A stretch of 64,000 bases of DNA from Burkholderia sp. D-99 (GCF_011605345.1 NZ_JAAOXM010000002.1:1364001-1428000); one strand, 5' to 3'. Shown: positions 45,400-54,175, counted from the stretch's first letter. Notes: generated from the letters alone by a model not told the origin. Translations and numbers: made by a program.

Positions 45400-45960
45400 T
45401 CAGGCCGCCGGTCCTTCCAGATGAATGTCTTCCGGCTCGAGCGCGTAAAGCGCCGGGTCGGGCGATGCGCTGACCGTGAAGCCGAGCCGCAGGTAGAAGT
45501 CGATCGTACGCTGCGACGGCGTCGCGGACACATACAGGCGTGCGGCGCCCATCGCGCGCGCTTGCTCACGGGCCGCGCGGTAAAGCTGCTCGCCGAGGCC
45601 GCAGCCGCGCCAGTCGCGGCTCACGTGCAGGAACTTCAACTGCAGCATGTCGCGGTGCGGGCCGAGCGGCCGGCTGTCGACGACGACCGCCGCGACGAGC
45701 CGTGCACCGTCGAACATGCCGAGGCACCAGCCGCCGCGATCGTGACAGTCGAGCAGGATCGGCGTGTAGTGGTCGGCTTCGCCGTCCGGCCAGCCGCCGA
45801 CGTCGTAGAACTCGGGAACGAGATGCAGCGCGCCGTCGCGCAGCACGTACAGGTGCTCGATGATCTCGCGTCGGTCAATGGTCCACACGAGCGGCACCTC
45901 GTCGCGTGCGAGCGGGCGTGCGGAAAGCGCGTCGCGTTCGGCGGCGGTGCGGCGCGTCAT
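45400..45960 (-). CDS. GNAT-family N-acetyltransferase
   Basis: A 186-residue GNAT acyltransferase. The acetyl-CoA site is seen in LKFLHVSRDWRGCGLGEQLYRAARE (R-x-x-G-x-G/A type, about 120-144), followed by ARLYVSATPSQRTIDFYLRLGF. The N-terminal part contains an unusual WTIDRREIIEHLYVLRDGAL segment. The start ATG at 45960 overlaps the stop codon of the methyltransferase gene by four bases (ATGA), so the two are translationally coupled. The acceptor substrate is unknown. Confidence 0.87.
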   Translation of the reverse strand: MTRRTAAERDALSARPLARDEVPLVWTIDRREIIEHLYVLRDGALHLVPEFYDVGGWPDGEADHYTPILLDCHDRGGWCLGMFDGARLVAAVVVDSRPLGPHRDMLQLKFLHVSRDWRGCGLGEQLYRAAREQARAMGAARLYVSATPSQRTIDFYLRLGFTVSASPDPALYALEPEDIHLEGPAA

Positions 45961-46814
45961 GCGGCCTCCCGATGCGCGGCGATCGCATACATCAGCGGCA
46001 GGCTCGGCATGTGACCGGGCGGCATCATCCGGCGGCCGTCCAGCTCGCGCATGCCGTCGAAGCCCTTCCAGCCGTTCGCGTACGGATATTCGGTCAGGCG
46101 GTCGATCGCGAGCCCGGCCGACACGAGTGCGTTCACGACTTCGCCGATGCCCCACATGAACTCGTAGCTCGGATGCGGGTTCGCGAAATCGATGACACCC
46201 GGATGGTCGTGCTGCGCGCCGAGCCCCGTGCCGGATGCGGCGACGTAATCGCCGACGCCTGCCGGCTCCTCGGTCGCGTCGCTCTTGAAATAGTCATAGT
46301 GCGGCTTCCAGTGTTCGTCGAAATACAGCGCGAACGGATGGAACTCGACCATCGCGAAACGGCCGCCCGGCGCGAGCAGCGCGGCGATCCCGCGCGCCCA
46401 CGCGTTCAGGTCGGACAGCCAGCAGATCGCGCCGTACGACGTGAACACGCGATCGAAGCGCTCGCCGCGCGCGGCGGCCTCGGGCATCCAGTCGAGCACG
46501 TCGGCGCGCTCGAAACGCGCGGGCAGGCCCGCGTCGGCCGACAGTTGCCGTGCGAAGGCGATCGCTTCGTCGGAGATGTCGACGCCCGTCGCATCCGCGC
46601 CGTCGCGCACGAGGCTCAGCGTGTCCTGCCCCGCGTTGCACTGCAGGTGCAGCAGCCGCAGCCCGCTGACGTCGCCGAGCATTTCGCGTTCTTCCGGAAA
46701 GAGCGTCGAGCCGCCCGCGCGGAAAAACGCGGCCTGGTCGCCTTTATGGCTGTTATGCGCGACTGTCGCCGTATTCCAGGACAGCCGGTTCAGTTCGTGC
46801 AATGCCTTTTTCAT
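45957..46814 (-). CDS. Class I SAM-dependent methyltransferase
   Basis: A 285-residue methyltransferase. Motif I is present as LRLLHLQCNAGQDTLSLVRDGADATGVDIS (about 51-80) and motif II/III as FDRVFTSYGAICWLSDLNAW. The C-terminal part is rich in aromatic residues and may bind the substrate. The substrate is not known. It is translationally coupled with the GNAT gene downstream. A 324-base region with several inverted repeats separates it from the divergent chemoreceptor gene. Confidence 0.87.
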   Translation of the reverse strand: MKKALHELNRLSWNTATVAHNSHKGDQAAFFRAGGSTLFPEEREMLGDVSGLRLLHLQCNAGQDTLSLVRDGADATGVDISDEAIAFARQLSADAGLPARFERADVLDWMPEAAARGERFDRVFTSYGAICWLSDLNAWARGIAALLAPGGRFAMVEFHPFALYFDEHWKPHYDYFKSDATEEPAGVGDYVAASGTGLGAQHDHPGVIDFANPHPSYEFMWGIGEVVNALVSAGLAIDRLTEYPYANGWKGFDGMRELDGRRMMPPGHMPSLPLMYAIAAHREAA

Positions 46815-47138
46815 CGAATTCGAATGCCGGTTGAATGGAGCAGGATAGACGGAATCGTTTCGCCGCGTGCAATGGCCGACGGCATTGACCTGCCGCGCGA
46901 CGTGGCAGGGCAGCGTGACGTGACATCCGGATGAACATGCGCGGCGATTATTGCCGGATTATTTGATCGAAATCATGGCGGCGGCCGAAATGAATATTTT
47001 ATGCGATGAAGGGGTAAGGTTTTTCCCCAATATACCGACAGTAAGATGAAGACTGTCGTAAAGCGATAAACCGTTTTTCGGCTACTGAGCGTGATTTCAG
47101 CGCGACGCGGACGATAGATCCGCCTTTCGGAGCCATGC
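46815..47138. other. Divergent control region of the methyltransferase and chemoreceptor genes
   Basis: A comparatively AT-rich stretch. It contains a perfect 7-bp inverted repeat, CGACAGT (47036-47042) and ACTGTCG (47052-47058), and a GGGG/CCCC hairpin (47011-47028). No convincing flagellar sigma-28 promoter was seen before the chemoreceptor gene. No gene is evident. Confidence 0.45.
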
Positions 47139-48683
47139 ATGCGCAATAACCAGCCCGTTACCCAACAGGAATTCGATTTTCCCGACGACGTCACCCTGAT
47201 GTCGACGACCGATGCAGACAGCAACATCACCTACGCCAACACGACGTTCGCGCAGGTGAGCGGCTTCACGAACGAGGAACTCGTCGGCCAGCCGCACAAC
47301 GTGGTGCGCCACCCGGACATGCCGCGCGAAGCGTTTGCCGACATGTGGGCGACGCTCAGGCGCGGCGAGCCGTGGACCGCACTCGTGAAGAACCGCCGCA
47401 AGAACGGCGATCACTACTGGGTGCGTGCGAACGCGATTCCCGTGATGCGCAACGGCGAGCCGCAGGGCTACATGTCGGTGCGCACGAAGGCGCCGCACGA
47501 CGAGACCGAAGCCGCCGATGCGGTGTATCGCGCGTTCTGCGAAGGCAAGGCCGGCCAGCGCCGGTTTCACAAGGGGCTGGTGATCCGCACGGGTCTGCTG
47601 CGCATCGCGTCGCTGTCGCAGACGATGTCGGTGCGCGCGCGCGTGCATTCGGCGCTGTGCGTGCTTGCCCCGGCGGTGGTCGGCGCGGGCTGGGCATGCG
47701 GGCTCGACGGCGGCGGGCTCGCGGCGTTTGCCGGCGTGACGGTCGGCGTGGCGGCGGCGGCCGGCCTGTGGCTCGATGCGCAGATCGTGCGTCCGCTGAA
47801 GCGGCTGCACGATCAGGCGCTGAACGTCGCGACCGGCGAAAGCCGGCGCGGCGCGCGGATGAACCGCGTCGACGAGATCGGCATGACGCTGCGCACGATC
47901 AACCAGCTCGGGCTGATGTTCCGCTGGCTCGTCGACGACGTCAGCGAGCAGGTGCACAACGTGCAGCGCGCGAGCAACGAGATCGCGCAGGGCAACAACG
48001 ACCTGAGCGCGCGCACCGAACAGGCGGCGTCGAGCGTGCAGGAGACGGCCGCGTCGATGGCCGAGATGACGGCGACCGTGTCGAGCAATGCGGAGACGGC
48101 GCTGCAGGCGAATCAGCTGTCGGTTTCCGCAAGTGACGCGGCCGAGCGCGGTGGGCAGGTGGTGGGCGAGGTCGTCACGACGATGAGCGACATCACTGCC
48201 AGCTCGCGCAAGATTGCCGACATCATCGGCGTGATCGACGGCATCGCGTTCCAGACCAACATCCTTGCGTTGAACGCGGCCGTTGAAGCGGCGCGCGCAG
48301 GCGAACAGGGGCGCGGCTTCGCGGTGGTCGCGGGCGAGGTGCGGGCGCTCGCGCAGCGCAGCGCGAACGCGGCGAAGGAGATCAAGACGCTGATCGGCGC
48401 GAGTGTCGATCGCGTCGAATCGGGTGCGCGGCGTGTGGACGAGGCGGGCAAGACGATGGAGGACATCGTCACGCAGGTGAAGCGCGTGTCGGATTTGATC
48501 GCGGAGATTAGTTCGTCGACGGCCGAGCAGAGTACGGGCGTCGCGCAGGTCGACCAGGCGGTGGTGCACCTGGACAACATCACGCAGCAGAACGCGGCAC
48601 TGGTCGAGCAGAGCACGGCGGCGTCGGAGAGCCTGCAACAGCAGGCGACGCGGCTGGTGGATGCGGTGAACGTGTTTCGGTGA
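47139..48683 (+). CDS. PAS-containing methyl-accepting chemotaxis protein (Aer-like)
   Basis: A 514-residue chemoreceptor of the Aer type. A PAS domain occupies about 10-130 (TDADSNITYANTTFAQVSGF, then NVVRHPDMPREAFADMWATL). A short hydrophobic hairpin follows at about 170-210, then a HAMP-like linker and the signalling domain with the hairpin tip (IDGIAFQTNILALNAAVEAA, near 365-385). It senses redox or energy state through a PAS cofactor and signals through CheA. The tip sequence and C-terminal NVFR are typical of Burkholderia receptors. Its 3' end has been tandemly duplicated downstream. Confidence 0.93.
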   Translation: MRNNQPVTQQEFDFPDDVTLMSTTDADSNITYANTTFAQVSGFTNEELVGQPHNVVRHPDMPREAFADMWATLRRGEPWTALVKNRRKNGDHYWVRANAIPVMRNGEPQGYMSVRTKAPHDETEAADAVYRAFCEGKAGQRRFHKGLVIRTGLLRIASLSQTMSVRARVHSALCVLAPAVVGAGWACGLDGGGLAAFAGVTVGVAAAAGLWLDAQIVRPLKRLHDQALNVATGESRRGARMNRVDEIGMTLRTINQLGLMFRWLVDDVSEQVHNVQRASNEIAQGNNDLSARTEQAASSVQETAASMAEMTATVSSNAETALQANQLSVSASDAAERGGQVVGEVVTTMSDITASSRKIADIIGVIDGIAFQTNILALNAAVEAARAGEQGRGFAVVAGEVRALAQRSANAAKEIKTLIGASVDRVESGARRVDEAGKTMEDIVTQVKRVSDLIAEISSSTAEQSTGVAQVDQAVVHLDNITQQNAALVEQSTAASESLQQQATRLVDAVNVFR

Positions 48684-48754
48684 TGGCGCGAACGTGCGAG
48701 GCGGGAGGACGGCGGCCCGCATCGCGCGGGCCGGTGTGAGTACGTCGTGCTACG

Positions 48755-49219
48755 TCATTGCGCCCTGGGTATGGGATTCAGGTTCGGGCAGCAGTGGTTT
48801 GGGCACCCCGGACCGAATGTGATCTCGACGCGCCGCCCGTTGTCGTCAAACTCGCTTGCGGGAAACGGCAATTTGTAGAGTCGCGCGATCATCGAGTTTC
48901 GTTCGCCCCGAATCAAAAACTGATCCAACGCGCTCTTAACGTTCGCTGCACGTCGGTGCGCAAGCTCTTGCGCGTTTCGTTCCGTCGGTTCGGCTAATCC
49001 GATAACTGACACCACATCGACAATGGGGAAGCGATTGCGCATGTCGTTCGACCATACGGAAAGCTTCGCCAGTTCGGCGGTAGATAGGTCGCTTGAATTG
49101 TTGTCGAACCGGACATCAAAATCCCAACCGGGCATGTTCGAAGGACCGTCGCACGCGAACGCCGTATGTGCGCAGCTCAACGCGAGTGCGGCGGCAGTGA
49201 CGAGCTTATTCAATGTCAA
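48755..49219 (-). CDS. Small Cys-rich OmpA-like periplasmic protein, copy 1
   Basis: A protein of about 154 residues with a signal peptide ending AFA before Cys23. The mature part resembles a minimal OmpA-like domain: VRFDNNSSDLS, VSVIGLAEPTE, AQELAHRRAANVKSALDQFL and NGRRVEI. It ends in a Cys cluster, GCPNHCCPNLNPIPRAQ. The only starts are TTG codons (49219 or 49213); no ribosome binding site is clear. The upstream segment corresponds to the N-terminal extension of copy 2 but is frameshifted, so this copy may have lost its original start. Function is unknown. Confidence 0.65.
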   Translation of the reverse strand: MTLNKLVTAAALALSCAHTAFACDGPSNMPGWDFDVRFDNNSSDLSTAELAKLSVWSNDMRNRFPIVDVVSVIGLAEPTERNAQELAHRRAANVKSALDQFLIRGERNSMIARLYKLPFPASEFDDNGRRVEITFGPGCPNHCCPNLNPIPRAQ

Positions 49220-49289
49220 CGACGTACCCCGCGATGCTGTCGGCGTTGTGGAGCAAGAACGCCCGCGTCCGAGGAGGTTCCGTGGTCAA

Positions 49290-49548
49290 TTGCGAGCGCT
49301 CGCGCAGCGCGCACGCGGCCAAGGAGATCAATACGCTGATCGGCACGAGCGTCGAGCGGGTCGAATCGGTTGCGCGGATCGTCGACGGCGCGAGCAAGAC
49401 GATGGAGGGCATCGTCACGCAGGTGAAGCGTGTGTCGGATTTGATCGCGGAGATCCGTTTGTCGAAGGCCGAGCAGCGTGCGGTGGCGTCGGAGAGCCTG
49501 AAGCAGCAGGCGACGCAGCTGGCGGAGGCGGTGAACGTATTTCGATGA
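49290..49548 (+). pseudogene. Chemoreceptor 3' fragment in the duplicated segment
   Basis: The end of the chemoreceptor gene is repeated here: AAKEINTLIGTSVERVESVA, then KTMEGIVTQVKRVSDLIAEI, and a terminal EAVNVFR. Compared with 48345-48683, it lacks five bases near 49310 (a frameshift) and about 81 bases in the segment before the last helix. It has no start or sensor part. It is a by-product of the tandem duplication and not a functional receptor. Confidence 0.85.
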
Positions 49549-49619
49549 TGGCGTGAACGCTCGAGGTAGGAGGAAGGCGGCTCGCATTGCGTAGGCCGAT
49601 GTTGTGGGTGTCGCGTACA

Positions 49620-50069
49620 TCATTGCGCCCTGGGTATGGGATTCAGGTTCGGGCAACAGTGGTTAGGGCACCCCGGACTGACGTTCACTTCGACGCGCCG
49701 CCCGGATTGACCGAACTCATCCGGCTTGAAAATTTTTCCCGCCAAGGCGCTTTTCTCGCCACGGATCGAATGCCGATCCAGAACAGCCATCACGTTTTCT
49801 GCTCGTCGCGTTGCAAGCTGTTGCGCGTCGCGTTCGGTTCGTTCGGCCAGTCCGATAAGCCATATCGTGTCAATGCTCGGAAAGCGCCTGTGCATGTCGC
49901 TCGACCATGCCGATAACCTCGACAGTTCGGTCGGAGAAATCGCACTCGAATCCGCATCGAAAACAATATCGATGTAATGGGCGGGCATGTTCGACGCACC
50001 GTCACAGGCGAACGCTGCATGTGCGCAGCTCAACGCGAGCGCGGCGGCGGTTAGGAATTGAGTCGCCAT
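49620..50069 (-). CDS. Small Cys-rich OmpA-like periplasmic protein, copy 2
   Basis: A 149-residue paralog of the gene at 48755. It has a signal peptide ending AFA before Cys and an OmpA-like pattern: IVFDADSSAISPTELSRLSA, WLIGLAERTE, DAQQLATRRAENVMAVL and SGRRVEVN. The Cys-rich end is identical to that of copy 1 (GCPNHCCPNLNPIPRAQ). The ATG at 50069 is directly before the signal peptide. An ATG at 50141 is the alternative: it overlaps the stop of the next gene as ATGA and would add 24 residues (MTTERSRMRLFSFQ...), homologous to the frameshifted region before copy 1. Confidence 0.72.
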   Translation of the reverse strand: MATQFLTAAALALSCAHAAFACDGASNMPAHYIDIVFDADSSAISPTELSRLSAWSSDMHRRFPSIDTIWLIGLAERTERDAQQLATRRAENVMAVLDRHSIRGEKSALAGKIFKPDEFGQSGRRVEVNVSPGCPNHCCPNLNPIPRAQ

Positions 50070-50137
50070 CGATATCGTACCCGCAGCGCTGTTGGTATTT
50101 TGGAATGAGAACAGCCGCATACGCGAGCGTTCCGTGG

Positions 50138-50629
50138 TCATCGATTGATGAGCTTGCTGTGTGGCGTTACGCGAAGGTCGTCACACATCCATGCGCAGCT
50201 ACCTTTACATATCGGCGTAAATTCCACGATTATTTGATTGGTTTTTATTGTTCCGTCAGGTCGTCTCGTAATCATTTCGTCAGTGAATGTCTTTTTGTCG
50301 ATAACGATATGATCGACGCTGATTCCAAGGTGTTGCAAGTATTCCTTTACGTTTTCTCCACGCGTATCCTTCAGTATTTCGATGTTCTTCTCATAAACGA
50401 AGGCGCCTGCAATTATTGTTGCTTGAATTTTCACATTCGGCCAACTCTTTGCCGCGATGACGCTATCGGCTATCGCCACTCTGTCTGCATTAGAAAGTGT
50501 GGTTGTGTTGAATGGAAGTTGCAACTGCGCTTCCTCGCCTATCGTGCATGCCATCGCTACGTTCGACAGCATCGACGACAGCGTGAAAAGGAACGCAGCA
50601 ACACCGTATCGAAGTGAGTTCATGTTCAT
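50138..50629 (-). CDS. Divergent Cys-containing OmpA-like exported protein
   Basis: A 163-residue exported protein with a signal peptide ending AMA before Cys28. The mature part shows the same outline as the duplicated pair: LPFNTTTLSNADRVAIADSV, IQATIIAGAFVYEK, DTRGENVKEYLQHLGI and a late IIVEFTPICKGSCAWMCDD. The Cys spacing differs, so it is a distant paralog. Codon use and base composition are clearly more AT-rich than the surroundings, suggesting transfer. Its stop overlaps the upstream ATG of copy 2. Function is unknown. Confidence 0.7.
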   Translation of the reverse strand: MNMNSLRYGVAAFLFTLSSMLSNVAMACTIGEEAQLQLPFNTTTLSNADRVAIADSVIAAKSWPNVKIQATIIAGAFVYEKNIEILKDTRGENVKEYLQHLGISVDHIVIDKKTFTDEMITRRPDGTIKTNQIIVEFTPICKGSCAWMCDDLRVTPHSKLINR

Positions 50630-51193
50630 TGTGTGATCGTGTCGTCAGAGGTTGCACTGTAGCCAGTGAAGCTGCCGCCATACATGAGGTCATCGGAATC
50701 GAATGTGTCTGGATAGTAGGTGCATTCGTGGATCAATACCTTTTACAGACAGTGGCCGGCAAGATTTTCTCTGTCTATAGAACGAGTACGATTCTTATTT
50801 TGGAATCCGACGAAAGTCGATGATGTGAACCGTCATCGAGGCTGAAGCGAAGGGAGATCGAGCAGAACACGGCCGGATGTGTAACCTCCCGTACGTCATG
50901 CCGGCAACTGTTGACGTGTGTCACGGCACCACCCGCTGCAACGGTGCCTGACTGCACAGACTCTGCACACACCGGGCCGTCGGCTGAAGTGTTCATACGC
51001 GGGCAAACCAGATCGAGGCGGAACACTCAACCCAGCGGCATGCAGCGAAATGAGAAACGAGACTTGAACGAAATTGGCGCGCGATATGGGGTATCGGCGG
51101 ATACAGCGATCGAAATCGGGTGCGCAGAGCGGGGCGATCTCGTGCGTATGAAGATGACGCGGGCACGGCGGAGAGGGACACCGGCCCGCGTCG
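50630..51193. other. AT-richer gene-free stretch
   Basis: About 560 bases between the divergent OmpA-like gene and the gabD terminator. The first half has the same lower GC as the gene at 50138. Short open frames exist but lack good start signals and family resemblance. No insertion-sequence ends or attachment repeats were recognised. Confidence 0.4.
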
Positions 51194-51247
51194 GACCGCC
51201 CGGTTCCGGCCGGGCGGTCAGGGCCTGCCACTGACGCGGCAGGCCCT
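51194..51247 (-). terminator. Two consecutive hairpins after gabD
   Basis: Hairpin 1 has arms GACCGCCCGG and CCGGGCGGTC (51194-51219); hairpin 2 has arms AGGGCCTGCC and GGCAGGCCCT (51220-51247). Both are perfect 10-bp stems and lie directly after the gabD stop. No T run is present, so they may be transcript-stabilising as well as terminating. Confidence 0.55.
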
Positions 51248-51253
51248 GAACCG

Positions 51254-52723
51254 TCAGACGGCGAGGCAGAGGTACTTGATCACGACGTAGTCGTCGATGC
51301 CGTAGTGCGAGCCTTCGCGGCCGAGGCCCGATTGCTTCACGCCACCGAACGGCGCGACTTCGTTCGAGATCAGGCCCGTGTTCACGCCGACCATCCCGTA
51401 TTCGAGCGCTTCCGCAACCTTCCACACGCGACCGATGTCGCGGCTGTAGAAGTACGCGGCGAGGCCGAACTCGGTGTCGTTCGCGAGACGGATCACTTCA
51501 TCGTCGCTGCCGAACTTGAACAGCGGCGCGAGCGGCCCGAACGTCTCTTCCTTCGCGACCTTCATCGCCGGCGTGACGCCCGTCAGCACGGTCGGCTCGA
51601 AGAAGCCGTGGCCGAGCGCATGGCGCTTGCCGCCGGTCACGACGGTCGCGCCCTTCGCGAGCGCGTCCTCGATGTGCGCCTCGACCTTCAGCACCGCCGC
51701 TTCGTTGATCAGCGGGCCCTGCGTGACGCCCGGCTCCGTGCCGCGACCGACCTTCAACTGGCCGACGGCTGCCGCGAGTTTCTGCGCGAACTGGTCGTAC
51801 ACGGCCTCATGCACGTAGAAGCGGTTCGTGCACACGCAGGTCTGGCCGCTGTTGCGGTACTTCGATGCGATCGCGCCCTGCACGGCCGCGTCGAGATCGG
51901 CGTCGTCGAACACGATGAACGGCGCGTTGCCGCCGAGCTCCAGCGACACCTTCTTGACCGTCGCCGCGCATTGCGACATCAGCAGGCGGCCGACCGGCGT
52001 CGAGCCGGTGAACGACAGCTTGCGCACGATCGGGTTCGACGTCATTTCGCCGCCGATCGCCTTCGGGTCGCCCGTGACGACGCTGAACACGCCGGCCGGC
52101 ACGCCCGCGCGCTCGGCCAGCACGGCCATCGCGAGTGCCGAGAACGGCGTCGCTTCAGCCGGCTTCACGACGATCGGGCAGCCTGCGGCGAGCGCCGGGC
52201 CGACCTTGCGCGTGATCATCGCCGCCGGGAAGTTCCACGGCGTGATCGCCGCGCACACGCCGATCGCTTCCTTCGTCACGACGATGCGCTTGTCGCTCGC
52301 CGGCGTCGGGATCGTGTCGCCGTACACGCGCTTGCCTTCCTCCGCGAACCATTCGAGGAACGATGCGGCATAGCCGATCTCGCCCTTCGCTTCTGCCAGC
52401 GACTTGCCCTGCTCGGTCGTCAGGATCAGCGCGAGGTCGTCGGCGTTTTCCATCATCAGGTCGTGCCACTTGCGCAGGACGACCGCGCGTTCCTTCGCGG
52501 TCTTCTTGCGCCACGCCGGCCATGCGGCGTTCGCGGCTTCGATCGCGTGACGCGTCTCGGCCGTGCCCATCGCAGGCACGGTGCCGAGCAGGCCGCCCGT
52601 CGCCGGGTTGCGGACGTCGAACGTCTCGCCGTTCGTCGCGCCTTGCCATTCGCCGTTGACGTACGCCTGCTGGCGGAACAGCGACGGGTCTTTCAGTGCC
52701 AGGGTTTCCTGAACCGTGCTCAT
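51254..52723 (-). CDS. gabD: NAD(P)-dependent succinate-semialdehyde dehydrogenase
   Basis: A 489-residue aldehyde dehydrogenase that oxidises succinate semialdehyde to succinate, the second step of 4-aminobutyrate breakdown. Catalytic Glu262 (LELGGNAP) and Cys296 (GQTCVCTN), and the TPWNFPAAM loop near 161-169, are present. The Cys-x-Cys arrangement at the active site is typical of GabD. It follows gabT, 89 bases apart, in the same direction. The start ATG 52723 follows the family alignment (MSTVQETLALKDPSLFRQQA). Regulation by the GabR-like protein at 54223 is expected. Confidence 0.94.
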   Translation of the reverse strand: MSTVQETLALKDPSLFRQQAYVNGEWQGATNGETFDVRNPATGGLLGTVPAMGTAETRHAIEAANAAWPAWRKKTAKERAVVLRKWHDLMMENADDLALILTTEQGKSLAEAKGEIGYAASFLEWFAEEGKRVYGDTIPTPASDKRIVVTKEAIGVCAAITPWNFPAAMITRKVGPALAAGCPIVVKPAEATPFSALAMAVLAERAGVPAGVFSVVTGDPKAIGGEMTSNPIVRKLSFTGSTPVGRLLMSQCAATVKKVSLELGGNAPFIVFDDADLDAAVQGAIASKYRNSGQTCVCTNRFYVHEAVYDQFAQKLAAAVGQLKVGRGTEPGVTQGPLINEAAVLKVEAHIEDALAKGATVVTGGKRHALGHGFFEPTVLTGVTPAMKVAKEETFGPLAPLFKFGSDDEVIRLANDTEFGLAAYFYSRDIGRVWKVAEALEYGMVGVNTGLISNEVAPFGGVKQSGLGREGSHYGIDDYVVIKYLCLAV

Positions 52724-52812
52724 ATGAATCACCTGCTTCGAAAAGGACGGATAAAACGGCCGCCGCCGTCGTGAAGACGGCGGCGGCGCATTCAATTGAA
52801 GTCGACGGGAAC

Positions 52813-54102
52813 TCAGGCCGGCACGCCGACCGTTTCCTTCAGCACTTCCTCGAGGATCACGAGCGCTTCGTCGAACACGGCTTGCGGGATCGTCAGCGGG
52901 AACAGGAAGCGCACGACGTTCGAGTACACGCCGCACACGAGCAGCAGCAGGCCGCGCTCGAGCGCGCGCGTCTGCACGCGCTTCGTGAACTCGGCATCCG
53001 GCTCGCCCGAACCCGGCTTCAGGAACTCGACCGCGATCATCGCGCCCGGGCCGCGCACGTCGGCGATCTGCGGCACGTCGGCCTGCAGTGCGTTCAGCTT
53101 CGCCTTCAGCACGTCGCCGAGTTGCGTCGCGCGCTCGCACAGCTTCTCTTCGTCGATGATCTCGAGCACCGCGTGCGCCGACGCAACGGCCAGCGGGTTG
53201 CCTGCGTAGGTGCCGCCGAGGCCGCCGGGCGCTGCAGCGTCCATCAGGTCCGCACGGCCGACGACGCCCGACAGCGGCATGCCGCCCGCGAGGCTCTTCG
53301 CCATCGTGATCAGGTCAGCGAGCACGTCGTAGTGCTGCATTGCGAACAGCTTGCCGGTACGCGCGAAGCCCGTTTGCACTTCGTCGGCGATCAGCAGGAT
53401 GCCGTGTTCGTTACAGATCTTCCGCAGTGCGCGCACGAATTCGGCCGGCGCCGCGTAGAAGCCGCCTTCGCCCTGGACCGGTTCGAAGATGATCGCGGCG
53501 ACGCGCTTCGGATCGATGTCGGCCTTGAACAGCATCTCGATCGCCTTGATCGAGTCGGCCGTCGTCACGCCGTGCACGGCGTTCGGGTACGGGGCGTGGA
53601 ACACGTCGCCCGGGAACGGGCCGAAGTTCAGCTTGTACGGGGCGACCTTGCCGGTCAGCGCCATGCCCATCATCGTGCGGCCGTGGAAGCCGCCCGAGAA
53701 GGCGATGACGCCCGGACGGCCGGTAGCCGCACGTGCGATCTTGATCGCGTTCTCGACGGCTTCGGCGCCGGTCGTGAAGAACGCGGTCTTCTTCGGGAAA
53801 TCGCCCGGCGCGCGGTCGTTGATCTTCTCGGCCAGCTCGACGTACGACGCGTACGGGACGATCTGGTACGCGGTGTGCGTGAAGTTGTTCAGTTGATCCG
53901 AAATTGCCTTGACGATCTTCGGGTGGCGGTGGCCGGTGTTCAGCACCGCGATGCCGGCGGCGAAATCGATGAAGCGGCGGCCTTCGACGTCCCACAGTTC
54001 CGCGTTCTCGGCGCGGGCTGCGTAGAAATCGCACATCACGCCGACGCCGCGCGGGGTGGCGGCGTTCTTGCGGGCCTGCAGGTCGGCATTCTTCACGGTC
54101 AT
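52813..54102 (-). CDS. gabT: 4-aminobutyrate aminotransferase
   Basis: A 429-residue class III aminotransferase that converts GABA and 2-oxoglutarate to succinate semialdehyde and glutamate. The PLP lysine is Lys269 (MAKSLAGGMP), with Asp240 in ILLIADEVQTGFARTG as PLP ring partner. The N-terminal GVGVMCDFYAARAENAELWD fits GabT. It leads the gabT-gabD operon and is divergent from a MocR-type regulator, with a palindrome in between. Length is normal for the family. Confidence 0.94.
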   Translation of the reverse strand: MTVKNADLQARKNAATPRGVGVMCDFYAARAENAELWDVEGRRFIDFAAGIAVLNTGHRHPKIVKAISDQLNNFTHTAYQIVPYASYVELAEKINDRAPGDFPKKTAFFTTGAEAVENAIKIARAATGRPGVIAFSGGFHGRTMMGMALTGKVAPYKLNFGPFPGDVFHAPYPNAVHGVTTADSIKAIEMLFKADIDPKRVAAIIFEPVQGEGGFYAAPAEFVRALRKICNEHGILLIADEVQTGFARTGKLFAMQHYDVLADLITMAKSLAGGMPLSGVVGRADLMDAAAPGGLGGTYAGNPLAVASAHAVLEIIDEEKLCERATQLGDVLKAKLNALQADVPQIADVRGPGAMIAVEFLKPGSGEPDAEFTKRVQTRALERGLLLLVCGVYSNVVRFLFPLTIPQAVFDEALVILEEVLKETVGVPA

Positions 54103-54142
54103 CTCCTTGATGTTCTATCCGGTGAGTAGGGAATCGGGCGCG

Positions 54143-54169
54143 TTGGCAGCCCATGGAGGCGACTATAAT
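54143..54169 (+). promoter_or_regulatory. Possible sigma-70 promoter of the MocR-type gene
   Basis: TTGGCA (54143-54148) and a perfect TATAAT (54164-54169) are separated by 15 bases, slightly shorter than ideal. It stands 54 bases before the ATG at 54223. The palindrome 54176-54196 would lie at the transcription start, as expected for autorepression. Confidence 0.45.
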
Positions 54170-54175
54170 CACATT

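Larger units (their letters stand above)
48346..50141. repeat. Tandem duplication of chemoreceptor 3' end plus small periplasmic gene
   Basis: Copy 1 spans about 48346-49289 and copy 2 about 49296-50141. The chemoreceptor end (48683) and its partial copy (49548) are 865 bases apart, and so are the stops of the two small genes (48755 and 49620). Copy 2 has lost 5 and about 81 bases in the chemoreceptor part. Homology extends to the TTG/ATG-ACC-ACG-GAA at 49289 and 50141. Confidence 0.88.

Noticed and set aside
47036..47090. Flagellar sigma-28 promoter before the chemoreceptor gene
   Set aside because: TAAA elements are present, but no GCCGATAA-like -10 at the right distance was found.
50614..50823. 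Plus-strand 69-codon open frame upstream of the divergent OmpA-like gene
   Set aside because: No ribosome binding site, no recognisable motif, and partial overlap with the start of the minus-strand gene.
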